Below are positions 17,193 through 24,497 of a stretch of DNA of 45,571 nt, piece after piece. Each line of letters begins with the position of its first letter. The stretch's first letter is position 1. The stretch covers positions 1 to 45,571 of the forward strand of contig NZ_JASJEB010000018.1 in NCBI RefSeq assembly GCF_030064895.1. Direction: 5' to 3'. The translations under genes were made by a program, and so were the position numbers. The stretch comes from Crocosphaera sp. (GTDB lineage: Bacteria > Cyanobacteriota > Cyanobacteriia > Cyanobacteriales > Microcystaceae). A model generated the notes under the pieces. That model was not told the DNA's origin and ran no database searches. It saw only the letters and a list, made by a program, of their open reading frames with translations.

Positions 17193-18773
17193 TTAATTCA
17201 TGTTTCTGACGGCCTCTTGTTGTAAAGCTCGACGGTCGATTTTACCCGATGTTGTCCTTGGTAATTCCTCCCTAATAGAAATCTTAAGAGGAACTGCATA
17301 TCTGGGTAAAATATTAGAACCATAGCGTATTAACTCAGTGGGGGTAATTTTTTCTTGTCCTTTTAAAGTAACAGCTGCTTCTATATGCTGACTACCTGAG
17401 TCGTTTTCAACACCAAAAACTCCTGCTTCCTCTACTAAAGGATGGGAAACTAGAGCGGTTTCTATTTCATCCAGTTCTACTCGATAACCTCGTGTTTTAA
17501 TTTGTCGGTCTTTGCGTCCCAAAAAACGGTAATTACCATCGGGTTCTAACCGTACTAGATCCCCTGTCCGAAAAAAAACCTCTTGATGATTTCCTATTGT
17601 ATTACGATAAAAAAACGCTTTTTTGTTTAAATCAGGATTCTGCCAATATCCTTGCATCATGGTAGGAGTTCGGACCAATAATTCTCCTATTTCTCCTTCC
17701 GTTACCCTTTTATCTTCTTCATCAACCACCAATTCCTCTGCATTGTCCCAAATTTTACCAAGGGGGACTGGTTCATTTAGAATCGATTCTAAGGGAGGAA
17801 TATGATAGTAGCTACACTGATTAATTTCAGCCGGACCATAAACATTACAAAAACGTGCTTGAGGAAGTAATTTCATTAATTCGTATAAATATTTGGGAGG
17901 GAAAGGCTCTCCTCCAAATAGTATCCAACGTAAAGAACTCAAGTCATGATTAGGCAGAAGTCCACGATGAAGTAATTGAATTAGGGCAAAGGGAACAGAA
18001 TACCAAATAGTGATTTTTTCTGTTTCAATTAGTTGGCCAAGACTAGCAGGAATTTTAGTATAAGCTTCCGGAATAATAACCGTTGTTGCACCCACCAAAG
18101 GACCTGTAAAATAGTCCAGGGTTGACATATCAAAATGTAATGGGGAGTGGTTTCCCAAGCGATCACCCTCATTTAAGTTATAGGTATGAGCCGACATTTT
18201 GGCATAACTTAAACCACTTTTATGGGTGTGCATAATTCCCTTTGGTTCTCCTGTTGAACCAGAGGTGTACATGATATAAGCTAAGTCTTGTTCAATTATT
18301 TTTATTTTGGGTGAGGACTTGGCAGAGATATCTGTTACTATTTTCCAATCAAAAATACGGATAGGTAGTTCGCTATTTCCAGGAAGTCCCACCACATATT
18401 CTAAAGGGGTTGTTTCCTGCAAAATTTCTTTGATATATGGTTGTTTTTGGGGTTGAGTTATGATACCCCGAATCTGACAATTTTTAAGGATAAATCTAAT
18501 TCGGGTTGCTGGTGCAGAGGGATCTAGGGGGACATAAGCCCCTCCTGCTTTCATGATGCCATAGATAGCGATCGCTGATTCTAGGCTTTTATTACAATAA
18601 ACCCCAATGCGATCGCCTTTTTTCAACCCTTGGTCTATAAGAAGATGTGCCAGAGTATTGGCCTGTTCTACCAACTCTTGATATGTCAGACTTTTATTTT
18701 CAAACCGAAAGGCTTCCTGGTGGGGAAATTTCTCAGCAGAATAATCTATACTATGGGGAAGAAGATAAATCAT
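17193..18773 (-). CDS. Free-standing amino acid:carrier ligase, probably L-prolyl-AMP ligase (PltF/AnaC-like)
   Basis: A 526-residue stand-alone adenylation enzyme of the ANL superfamily, with no carrier or condensation domain. Motifs: MYTSGSTGEPKG (A3), HFDMSTLDYF (A4), NVYGPAEINQC (A5), FRTGDLVR (A7), KTRGYRVELDEIE (A8) and SGKIDRR (A10). My alignment gives specificity residues D-M-L-Y-L-G-V-Q-C-K. From memory this resembles the pattern of free-standing prolyl ligases more than the Pro code of modular NRPSs, but I could not check it. The start codon overlaps the stop of the dehydrogenase gene by ATGA, and the carrier gene follows. It should load proline (inferred) onto that carrier. Confidence 0.82.
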   Translation of the reverse strand: MIYLLPHSIDYSAEKFPHQEAFRFENKSLTYQELVEQANTLAHLLIDQGLKKGDRIGVYCNKSLESAIAIYGIMKAGGAYVPLDPSAPATRIRFILKNCQIRGIITQPQKQPYIKEILQETTPLEYVVGLPGNSELPIRIFDWKIVTDISAKSSPKIKIIEQDLAYIMYTSGSTGEPKGIMHTHKSGLSYAKMSAHTYNLNEGDRLGNHSPLHFDMSTLDYFTGPLVGATTVIIPEAYTKIPASLGQLIETEKITIWYSVPFALIQLLHRGLLPNHDLSSLRWILFGGEPFPPKYLYELMKLLPQARFCNVYGPAEINQCSYYHIPPLESILNEPVPLGKIWDNAEELVVDEEDKRVTEGEIGELLVRTPTMMQGYWQNPDLNKKAFFYRNTIGNHQEVFFRTGDLVRLEPDGNYRFLGRKDRQIKTRGYRVELDEIETALVSHPLVEEAGVFGVENDSGSQHIEAAVTLKGQEKITPTELIRYGSNILPRYAVPLKISIREELPRTTSGKIDRRALQQEAVRNMN

Positions 18774-19918
18774 AATCCTAATAAACTAGCAATAATGTTG
18801 CGTTGAATATCCGATGTCCCCGCATAAATAACGCCACCAATGGCATCTCTAAGATTCCTTTCAACTCCATACTCAGTCAAATAACCGTTTCCTCCATGAA
18901 TGCGTATGGCATCCAAACCTGAAGCAACAAAACATTCACTTAAATGGAGCTTAAGTAAAGCCGCTTCTAACATAGCAGGTTTTCCTTGATCTTTGAGCCA
19001 AGCGACTTTATAAAGTAGTAATCTAGCTGTTTCTAGTCGCAACTTCATCTCAGCAACTCGATTAGAAACAGATTGAAACTTGCCGATCGCTTGTCCATAT
19101 TGTTCTCTAGACTTAGCATAAGCAATGGTTTCTTCCAACTGCTTTTCCATGGCACCCAGTTCACTAGCAAGATTAAAACAGCGATCGTATTCTAGGGAGT
19201 TGTGGGAAAAGCTAAAACCTGCACCCTCAGGACCGAGTCTATTTTCTTCGGGAACGAAACAATCTTCAAAGATAATCTCCCCAAAAGGAGCAGTCCGTAA
19301 GCCCATTTTTTCTTTAACCGCACTGGTAGAAAAACCAGGTGATGAACGTTCTACCAGAAACGTAGTTATACCCCACTTCCCTAAACTGGGATCAAGAGTG
19401 GCAAAAACAATCGCTAGGTCACAGATAGGGGCGCAAGTGACAAACTTTTTAAGGCCATTAAGAATATAGCCCCCTTCGCACTTTTTAGCTGTCGTCTTGA
19501 GACTGTAAACATCTGACCCAGAATTGGGTTCAGACAAAGCATGAACCCCTATCCAGTCACCATTACAAAGAAGAGGAAGATAACGTTGTTTTTGTGCTTG
19601 GGTGCCAAACTGCAACAGTAAAATCTGTACTGTCCACATCTGAGCATTGAGAGCTAAGGTGAGTCCATTATCTTCACAACCATAACCTAATCCCTCCATC
19701 CCTAGAACGGCAGTCATAATGTCCAATGCAGGAGAACCACTATAGGCTTCCGGGATACACATTCCTTGAATACCAAATTCAGCGCACTTTCTCCAGTTCT
19801 CCTGAGAAAACATTCCTTGATAGTCCCGTTCAATAATGTCCCCATTTAGGTTCTCTTGGGCAAACTTAATTACCCGTTGCTTAAAAGCTATTTGTTCTTC
19901 TGACCAAGCAAAATCCAT
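18770..19918 (-). CDS. Acyl-CoA dehydrogenase-family flavoenzyme, probably prolyl-carrier dehydrogenase (PltE/AnaB-like)
   Basis: About 382 residues with the full acyl-CoA dehydrogenase fold: N-terminal helical domain, LSEPNSGSD flavin-site motif, KKFVTCA, KMGLRTAPFGEI, and the C-terminal IHGGNGYLTEY and AGTSDIQRNIIA motifs. The Glu of the IYEGTSE motif, which is the base in short/medium-chain enzymes, is Ala here (IYAGTSD). The position used as base in isovaleryl-CoA and prolyl-carrier dehydrogenases appears as Asp in LEYDR. Expected reaction: two- or four-electron oxidation of prolyl-S-carrier to pyrroline- or pyrrole-carboxyl-S-carrier. I prefer the ATG at 19918 over a TTG two codons upstream. 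It overlaps the ligase gene by four bases. Confidence 0.85.
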   Translation of the reverse strand: MDFAWSEEQIAFKQRVIKFAQENLNGDIIERDYQGMFSQENWRKCAEFGIQGMCIPEAYSGSPALDIMTAVLGMEGLGYGCEDNGLTLALNAQMWTVQILLLQFGTQAQKQRYLPLLCNGDWIGVHALSEPNSGSDVYSLKTTAKKCEGGYILNGLKKFVTCAPICDLAIVFATLDPSLGKWGITTFLVERSSPGFSTSAVKEKMGLRTAPFGEIIFEDCFVPEENRLGPEGAGFSFSHNSLEYDRCFNLASELGAMEKQLEETIAYAKSREQYGQAIGKFQSVSNRVAEMKLRLETARLLLYKVAWLKDQGKPAMLEAALLKLHLSECFVASGLDAIRIHGGNGYLTEYGVERNLRDAIGGVIYAGTSDIQRNIIASLLGL

Positions 19919-20249
19919 AATCAATATAAATATCTAAAGTAGATTGAAAGAAAAAAGTTGTTAAAAGAAGGCAGGAGTTGAAAGGCAGGAGGCAGGAGGC
20001 CGGTATAGATGGGGATTTTAACCCGCATCTAACCGGAGACCACCAAATCGCAGATTTTGCTGGGGGACGCGGGACCCAGTTGGGCGAAGCAAAAAGGCTT
20101 GACTTTAACTAAAAATCTTCCCTCCTGCCTCCTGCCCCCTGCCTTCTGCCTCGCCCGAAGGGCTGTTATAGCAGTCGCCAAAGCTATTAGGACATTTTTC
20201 TGTTCCCTGTTCCCTGTTCCCTGTTCCCTTAAAATATAATTTATGTGTC
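19919..20249. other. Gene-free spacer filled with repeats
   Basis: About 330 bp between the dehydrogenase and cyclodeaminase genes. It contains GGCAGGA heptamers (about 19978-20000), a GGTATAGATGGGGATTTTAA stretch also found at 5870-5890, CTCCTGC heptamers (about 20121-20152) and the left part of the MITE at 20166-20274. I see no protein gene or RNA gene. The length of the spacer suggests that the cyclodeaminase was once closer to the rest of the operon. Confidence 0.7.
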
Positions 20250-20274
20250 CTAACTAGCCTGTCTATTGCTATAA
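20166..20274. mobile_element. 109-bp MITE with TTATAGCA/TGCTATAA ends; supplies the 3' end of the cyclodeaminase gene
   Basis: The terminal inverted repeats are TTATAGCA and TGCTATAA, with inner inverted TAGGACA/TGTCCTA blocks and four tandem GGGAACA-type heptamers. An inverse-orientation copy at 37907-38015 differs only at the terminal base by my reading. The right end overlaps the last seven or eight codons and the stop codon of the cyclodeaminase gene. Confidence 0.85.
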
Positions 20275-21368
20275 ATTGAATTTACGGAAAGGTCTATTTT
20301 AGAAACACCTTTGTTAATTGCTGATGGAATCGAAAAATCATAGGGGTTTCTCGTATCAGCAGAGATACTTTCCAATTGGACTAAAGTTCCTGCCCCTAGT
20401 TCTTTAGCGTAATCAAAAAATATATTCATGACAACTTGATCTTCTAAGGCCCATCCTGTTGAATCAAAAACTGTTTTCTCATAGCGAATATATCTATACT
20501 GCTCTTCTTGTTTGATCAATTGGTAGAGTTCCAGTTGAATATCTTGAGGTTCGAGTTGCTGGCATTCCCCTTCTTTCAATGCTTGAGTACGGAAATCAGG
20601 GCAAACAAAACTACTTTGAAGAACGGATTTGGGGATCTCTATTTTTCCAGAGAAGTCAGAGCCAATGGCATTGATATGTATCCAAGGTTTGAGGGATTTA
20701 TCTTGAAAAACAGGGCCTTCTCCAACTTTAACCGAAGTCGCAGTACAAAGCACATCGGCTAAGGCTACCAGTGGAGCCAATGGAGTTACCTGAATTTCTA
20801 CATTTTTAAGATTAAGGCAAGCAACCCTTTGTGCAAAAGAATTGCTGATCATGGGATCAGTGTCATAAATTAGAACCTGCTCGAAATCGAAAATTCGAGT
20901 AAGGGCGTGCAACTGAGTAACTGCCTGTGCGCCACAACCGATAATTCCTAGAATTTTGCTATGGGGTTTAGCCATTAATTGACTGGCGACGGCTGATGCT
21001 GCACCGGTTCTTAGGGCGGTTAAAAAAGTTGCGTCCATCAATCCCATCAAGTGGCCTGAGGTTGCATCATAAGCTGATACGGTGGAAAGAATTGTCGGTA
21101 GTTGACGATTCTGGGGATTATTAGGATGATAGCCAACAACTTTGATAATTACTCGCTCTTGTTGATGAAGCAAGGGCATCCATTCGATCAAACCTGTATG
21201 AGAATTTTCATAGCTAAAACCTTCACGGGGGGGAATAGTGGTTTTGTTGTGATCAAATTGCTGAAATGTTTTGCTCAGGCGAGCTATGGTTTGGTCCATC
21301 AACATATCTAAGCCAACTTTCTGCACAATTTTGCGGATATCATTGACTGAGAGAATTAAGGTTTCCAC
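20250..21368 (-). CDS. Ornithine cyclodeaminase / mu-crystallin family enzyme, 3' end rewritten by a MITE
   Basis: A 372-residue NAD-dependent enzyme family: TALRTGAASAVAS substrate/cofactor region, ILGIIGCGAQAV Rossmann motif (about residues 140-151), and TATSVKVGEG with the HINAIGSD stretch. Ornithine cyclodeaminase makes proline from ornithine with loss of ammonia, which would feed the prolyl-carrier trio encoded downstream. Other family members make cyclic imines or amino acids such as pipecolate or 2,3-diaminopropionate, so the exact substrate is open. The start is GTG, supported by GGAGG six bases upstream. The last residues (YSNRQAS) and the stop codon lie in a MITE, so the original C-terminus was altered. 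The normal family length is about 310-350 residues, so the catalytic domain should be complete. Confidence 0.85.
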   Translation of the reverse strand: METLILSVNDIRKIVQKVGLDMLMDQTIARLSKTFQQFDHNKTTIPPREGFSYENSHTGLIEWMPLLHQQERVIIKVVGYHPNNPQNRQLPTILSTVSAYDATSGHLMGLMDATFLTALRTGAASAVASQLMAKPHSKILGIIGCGAQAVTQLHALTRIFDFEQVLIYDTDPMISNSFAQRVACLNLKNVEIQVTPLAPLVALADVLCTATSVKVGEGPVFQDKSLKPWIHINAIGSDFSGKIEIPKSVLQSSFVCPDFRTQALKEGECQQLEPQDIQLELYQLIKQEEQYRYIRYEKTVFDSTGWALEDQVVMNIFFDYAKELGAGTLVQLESISADTRNPYDFSIPSAINKGVSKIDLSVNSIYSNRQAS

Positions 21369-21374
21369 TATTTT

Positions 21375-21379
21375 CCTCC
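21375..21379 (-). promoter_or_regulatory. Ribosome binding site GGAGG deciding the GTG start of the cyclodeaminase gene
   Basis: On the minus strand GGAGG lies six bases before GTG at 21368. No ATG in this frame is as well placed. The spacer 21369-21460 probably also holds the operon promoter, but I cannot mark clear -10/-35 boxes. Confidence 0.6.
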
Positions 21380-21460
21380 ATATAATCTAGATTTTATTGT
21401 TTTTTCGCTATAGTTTAGCTTCTTTGCCGGCAGATGCTCTTCAAAAATACTCTTCATATC

Positions 21461-22774
21461 TTAGAAAATTTGTTTAACAAAACCGAAAAGATGAAGATCA
21501 ACATCAAAAGCACGTTCTATAAACCAATAAATGCCCACTATAAACATAAAAGCGGCTCCAGATTGAACAAAAAATCTACTATAAATTTTTGGTTGCCGAC
21601 AGAGATAAAGAAGGGGAAAAATGATAGCAATGATAGCAATTTGACCAAGTTCAATCCCTAAATTAAATCCAAATAAGGAGAGAAATGCGTGGTCTCGAGC
21701 TATCCCTAACTCTGCTAGAATATTAGCAAAACCAAATCCATGAAATAATCCAAAACCAAAGATAATTAACCAAATTCTTTTTCCAAAAATAGGATAAACA
21801 ATATCTACAGCAGCTATGGCAATGGACAGAGCAATTATGGATTCAACTATGCGAGAAGGAATTTCAATAATTTGCAGTGTGGCCAAAGCTAAGGTGACGC
21901 TATGGGCAATAGTAAAAGCAGTGGCAATTTTAATTACATGAAAAAAAGCGGGGCGAAAATTTTTCACTGGTTCCCAGCCTAAATTTTCTCGGCGTAAGAC
22001 AGAGGGGAGAATTAAAGCAATTAAGAACAAAATATGATCAGTACCTTCCCAAATATGTAAAAAACCTAGTTTGACCACAGAAGTAAACCCTCTCCATAAG
22101 GAAGAAGAGGATAAATCTAAAGTTTGTGGGGAGCTATTAGGAGTGAAAGTTAAGGAGATAGAAGATTCATTGGCAAATGTGCCTGTCTTCCAATTATGCT
22201 CAATCATAACGAAGTTTTTATGTTTAGGTTTAATATCTAACAGCACTCGGTAATCAACATCAAGAGTTTCAGGAATTTCTTCTAAATTGTCAAGACGGTA
22301 ATCAAAAGTTAAATAGTGAGCAAATCCTGTTTTAAACTGCCCATATCCTTGATATATTAAAGGATATTCTTGTTGGTTATTACTAATAGTCAAATTTTCC
22401 TCTAGATAATCCCTAATTTCTGAAAGGTGAGGCTCTATATCTTGTTTTTGAACCTTCTTATTAGTTGGTAAATTCAAGTTTAAGGCTTTATTGAGGTCTT
22501 TAACTGTAATTTCTGCGCGGGTTTCAATGGCTTGGTCATATACTTGAAAATAAAGATAACTTTGCTCAGGTGCATGGGCGGTTACATTAAGTATAGGCAG
22601 CAAGCAAAATAAAATCGCCATACTTAGCTGCAAAATAATTGATTTTAGTCCCTTATTTTGAGTTATTTTATCCCAAATACTGTGTTTGGTCTTATTATTA
22701 AAATATAAAAGGGGTACAGATAAATTACTTTGGTTCTTCCTGCTCTGTTGTTGAAACAGTTTTTTGACAAACAT
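21461..22774 (-). CDS. HupE/UreJ-family membrane protein
   Basis: About 437 residues. One N-terminal hydrophobic segment ending in VTAHAPEQSY looks like a signal peptide or anchor. It is followed by an extracytoplasmic beta-rich region of about 200 residues and then by several transmembrane helices: GFLHIWEGTDHILFLIALIL, FTIAHSVTLALA, IALSIAIAAVDI and FGFGLFHGFGFANIL. The histidine-bearing GxDHxLF and FHGFGFA motifs are those of the HupE/UreJ_2 family, for which nickel or other metal transport has been proposed. The start is uncertain (ATG at 22774 chosen; TTG at 22786 possible). It lies 92 bp upstream of the cyclodeaminase on the same strand and is divergent from the injection-system genes. 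I see no functional link to either. Confidence 0.78.
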   Translation of the reverse strand: MFVKKLFQQQSRKNQSNLSVPLLYFNNKTKHSIWDKITQNKGLKSIILQLSMAILFCLLPILNVTAHAPEQSYLYFQVYDQAIETRAEITVKDLNKALNLNLPTNKKVQKQDIEPHLSEIRDYLEENLTISNNQQEYPLIYQGYGQFKTGFAHYLTFDYRLDNLEEIPETLDVDYRVLLDIKPKHKNFVMIEHNWKTGTFANESSISLTFTPNSSPQTLDLSSSSLWRGFTSVVKLGFLHIWEGTDHILFLIALILPSVLRRENLGWEPVKNFRPAFFHVIKIATAFTIAHSVTLALATLQIIEIPSRIVESIIALSIAIAAVDIVYPIFGKRIWLIIFGFGLFHGFGFANILAELGIARDHAFLSLFGFNLGIELGQIAIIAIIFPLLYLCRQPKIYSRFFVQSGAAFMFIVGIYWFIERAFDVDLHLFGFVKQIF

Positions 22775-22925
22775 GACTTGGCTCAAAATACTTTACTATG
22801 GATGAATTTTATCATTTTGTCTGCGATTAAGTCTCGTTCTAACGGATTTTGCTATCCCTATACCTTGATTCTGTTTTGTTACAGAATATCACTTTTTTGC
22901 TTTCTCGTAGAGAAAATAACTGACA
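22775..22925. promoter_or_regulatory. Divergent intergenic region, probable promoters for the HupE-like gene and the injection-system operon
   Basis: 151 AT-rich bases separate two divergently oriented genes, so both promoters should lie here. TTGATT near 22866 with an AT-rich stretch near 22885 is a weak candidate for the plus-strand operon. I find no operator or riboswitch. Confidence 0.35.
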
Positions 22926-23771
22926 ATGGATAGTGGATTATGGATGTTGAATAGAATGACACAAAATCAACAAGACCAAGTCTTTGGCAAATATCGAGGC
23001 AAAGTAACCCAAACGGAAGATCCGTTGAACCTGGGTCGTATTCAAGTTAAAGTCGCTGCCATCACCGATAATAAGAGTGTTTGGGCCATGCCCTGTACCC
23101 CTTATGCCGGTAAAGATATCGGCTTTTTTACCATTCCGCCAGTGGATACCAATGTCTGGGTAGAATTTGAAGGAGGAGATGTGCGTTATCCCATCTGGAG
23201 TGGCTGTTTTTGGGGAGAGAACGAACTGCCCCAAAAAGCACAGGTGAGAAAACCAGAGCAAGTGCAAGTCTTTAAAACTGATGGGGCAACCTTGACCATT
23301 AGTAACCAAGATAATAATAAAAATTTAACAATTGAAGTGGAAAACCCGCTTGTAGAGAAACCCCTAAAAATGGTATTCAATTCAGAAGGGATTGAAATAA
23401 ACAACAATAACAAAACCACTGTTAACCTTAAGGCGGAAACCATTGAAATCAAAAATGGGACAAATTCCACCATCATTATTGCCAAGGACAAGATACACCT
23501 CAAAGAAAGCAATATTGCCATTAACCTAACCAATCAAAGTATCGAACTCCAAAGCAGCCCAGCCACCCTAACCCTCAAGACCTCATCTGGGATCGAACTG
23601 AAAAACAATCCCGCCATCGCCAAATTAACAACATCGGGAATTGAACTGAGTAGCACTCCAGCAACGGTGGAAATCGCCGCCACGGGGATCGAACTCAGCA
23701 ATCCCATCGGTAATATTAAACTGTCGCCAGCCGGAGTCAACATCAATAATGGGGCTTTACAAGTCACCTAA
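22926..23771 (+). CDS. Contractile injection system spike protein (gpV/VgrG-like, OB-fold plus beta-helix)
   Basis: 281 residues. The N-terminal part has the gpV/phage_base_V OB-fold pattern: FGKYRGKVTQTEDPLNLGRIQVKV, then IPPVDTNVWVEFEGGDVRYPIWSGCFWG. The C-terminal half (about 120-281) is a run of short beta-strand repeats (GIEL, SPATLTL, SGIEL and similar), as expected of a trimeric triangular needle. Function: central spike that pierces the target membrane and carries the tip. It opens a tightly packed set of baseplate genes and is followed by the PAAR-like tip gene. ATG codons at 22926, 22944 and 22956 are all possible starts; none has a strong ribosome site, and conservation begins near the third. 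Confidence 0.88.
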   Translation: MDSGLWMLNRMTQNQQDQVFGKYRGKVTQTEDPLNLGRIQVKVAAITDNKSVWAMPCTPYAGKDIGFFTIPPVDTNVWVEFEGGDVRYPIWSGCFWGENELPQKAQVRKPEQVQVFKTDGATLTISNQDNNKNLTIEVENPLVEKPLKMVFNSEGIEINNNNKTTVNLKAETIEIKNGTNSTIIIAKDKIHLKESNIAINLTNQSIELQSSPATLTLKTSSGIELKNNPAIAKLTTSGIELSSTPATVEIAATGIELSNPIGNIKLSPAGVNINNGALQVT

Positions 23772-23802
23772 ACATCCCTTTAGAAAGATTTCGAGGTAAA
23801 TT

Positions 23803-24126
23803 ATGCCAGGTTTTTTACTCAATGCCGGTTCTACTGTTATCTGCGCCCACGGAGGACAAGCCAAAGCCACCGTTCCGAATCCTCGCGTCAAAGTTATGGG
23901 ACTACCCGTCACCACTCAAGGCCCTCCCTATGTGATCACGGGTTGTGTTAATCCACCCCCTCCCGCCAACGTCGGACCTTGTCTCATCGGTAACTGGATT
24001 TTCGCTTCTTTAAGAGTGAAAGTGATGGGAATGCCGGTGCTTCTGATGGACAGTAAAGCCATTTGCGTTCCCACCGGAACTCCTCTCAACATCCTAGTGA
24101 CCCAAACGCGGGTTAAGGGGATGTAA
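23803..24126 (+). CDS. PAAR-like spike tip protein
   Basis: 107 residues, Gly/Pro/Val-rich, with two related halves: CAHGGQAKATVPNPRVKVMG and RVKVMGMPVLLMDSKAICVP. This is the pattern of PAAR-like proteins that cap the spike of contractile injection systems. The conserved His and Cys residues would suit metal binding at the tip. A GAGG ribosome site lies five or six bases before the ATG. It is located between the spike and gp25 genes; the stop is two bases before the next start. Confidence 0.82.
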   Translation: MPGFLLNAGSTVICAHGGQAKATVPNPRVKVMGLPVTTQGPPYVITGCVNPPPPANVGPCLIGNWIFASLRVKVMGMPVLLMDSKAICVPTGTPLNILVTQTRVKGM

Positions 24127-24128
24127 TC

Positions 24129-24497
24129 ATGGAAGAGATCAACTATCCCTTTCGCATCGATGGCAGAGGAAGAGTAGCCCGCACTGAAAATCAAGATACC
24201 CATATTCGTCAATTGATTGAGCAATTATTGTTCACCGAATCAGGTGAACGGGTCAACCGTCCCGACTTTGGCAGTGGGTTATACCAACTCATCTTTGCCC
24301 CCAATAGTGGAGAGTTGGCCACCACGACTCAATTTCTAGTCCAAGGGGCGTTAGAACAATGGTTAGGAGAACTGATTCAAGTCGAAGCCGTTGACGTGCA
24401 GAACGTAGAATCGAGGCTAGAAGTGACCATTCGTTACATCGTACGACGGAGCCAAGAAGAAAAAGTGGCAGCATTTGTCAGAGAGGTGTCGTCTTGA
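24129..24497 (+). CDS. Baseplate wedge protein, gp25-like
   Basis: 122 residues of the GPW/gp25 family: an N-terminal PFRIDGRGRVARTEN stretch, helix IRQLIEQLLFTESGERVNRPDFGSGLYQLIF, and a C-terminal strand region EAVDVQNVESRLEVTIRYIV. gp25 initiates sheath assembly at the baseplate in phage T4 and related systems. The length is typical. It is preceded by two bases after the PAAR stop, and its stop overlaps the TTG start of the following baseplate J gene. Confidence 0.92.
   Translation: MEEINYPFRIDGRGRVARTENQDTHIRQLIEQLLFTESGERVNRPDFGSGLYQLIFAPNSGELATTTQFLVQGALEQWLGELIQVEAVDVQNVESRLEVTIRYIVRRSQEEKVAAFVREVSS

Noticed and set aside
16893-19918. Anatoxin-type cluster because of the AnaB/C/D-like trio
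   Set aside because: No polyketide synthase follows; the trio feeds an NRPS condensation domain, so only the starter chemistry is shared.
21369-21460. Well-defined sigma-70 promoter for the NRPS operon
   Set aside because: Candidate TATAGC and TATAAT-like boxes exist, but none has a convincing -35 at proper spacing.
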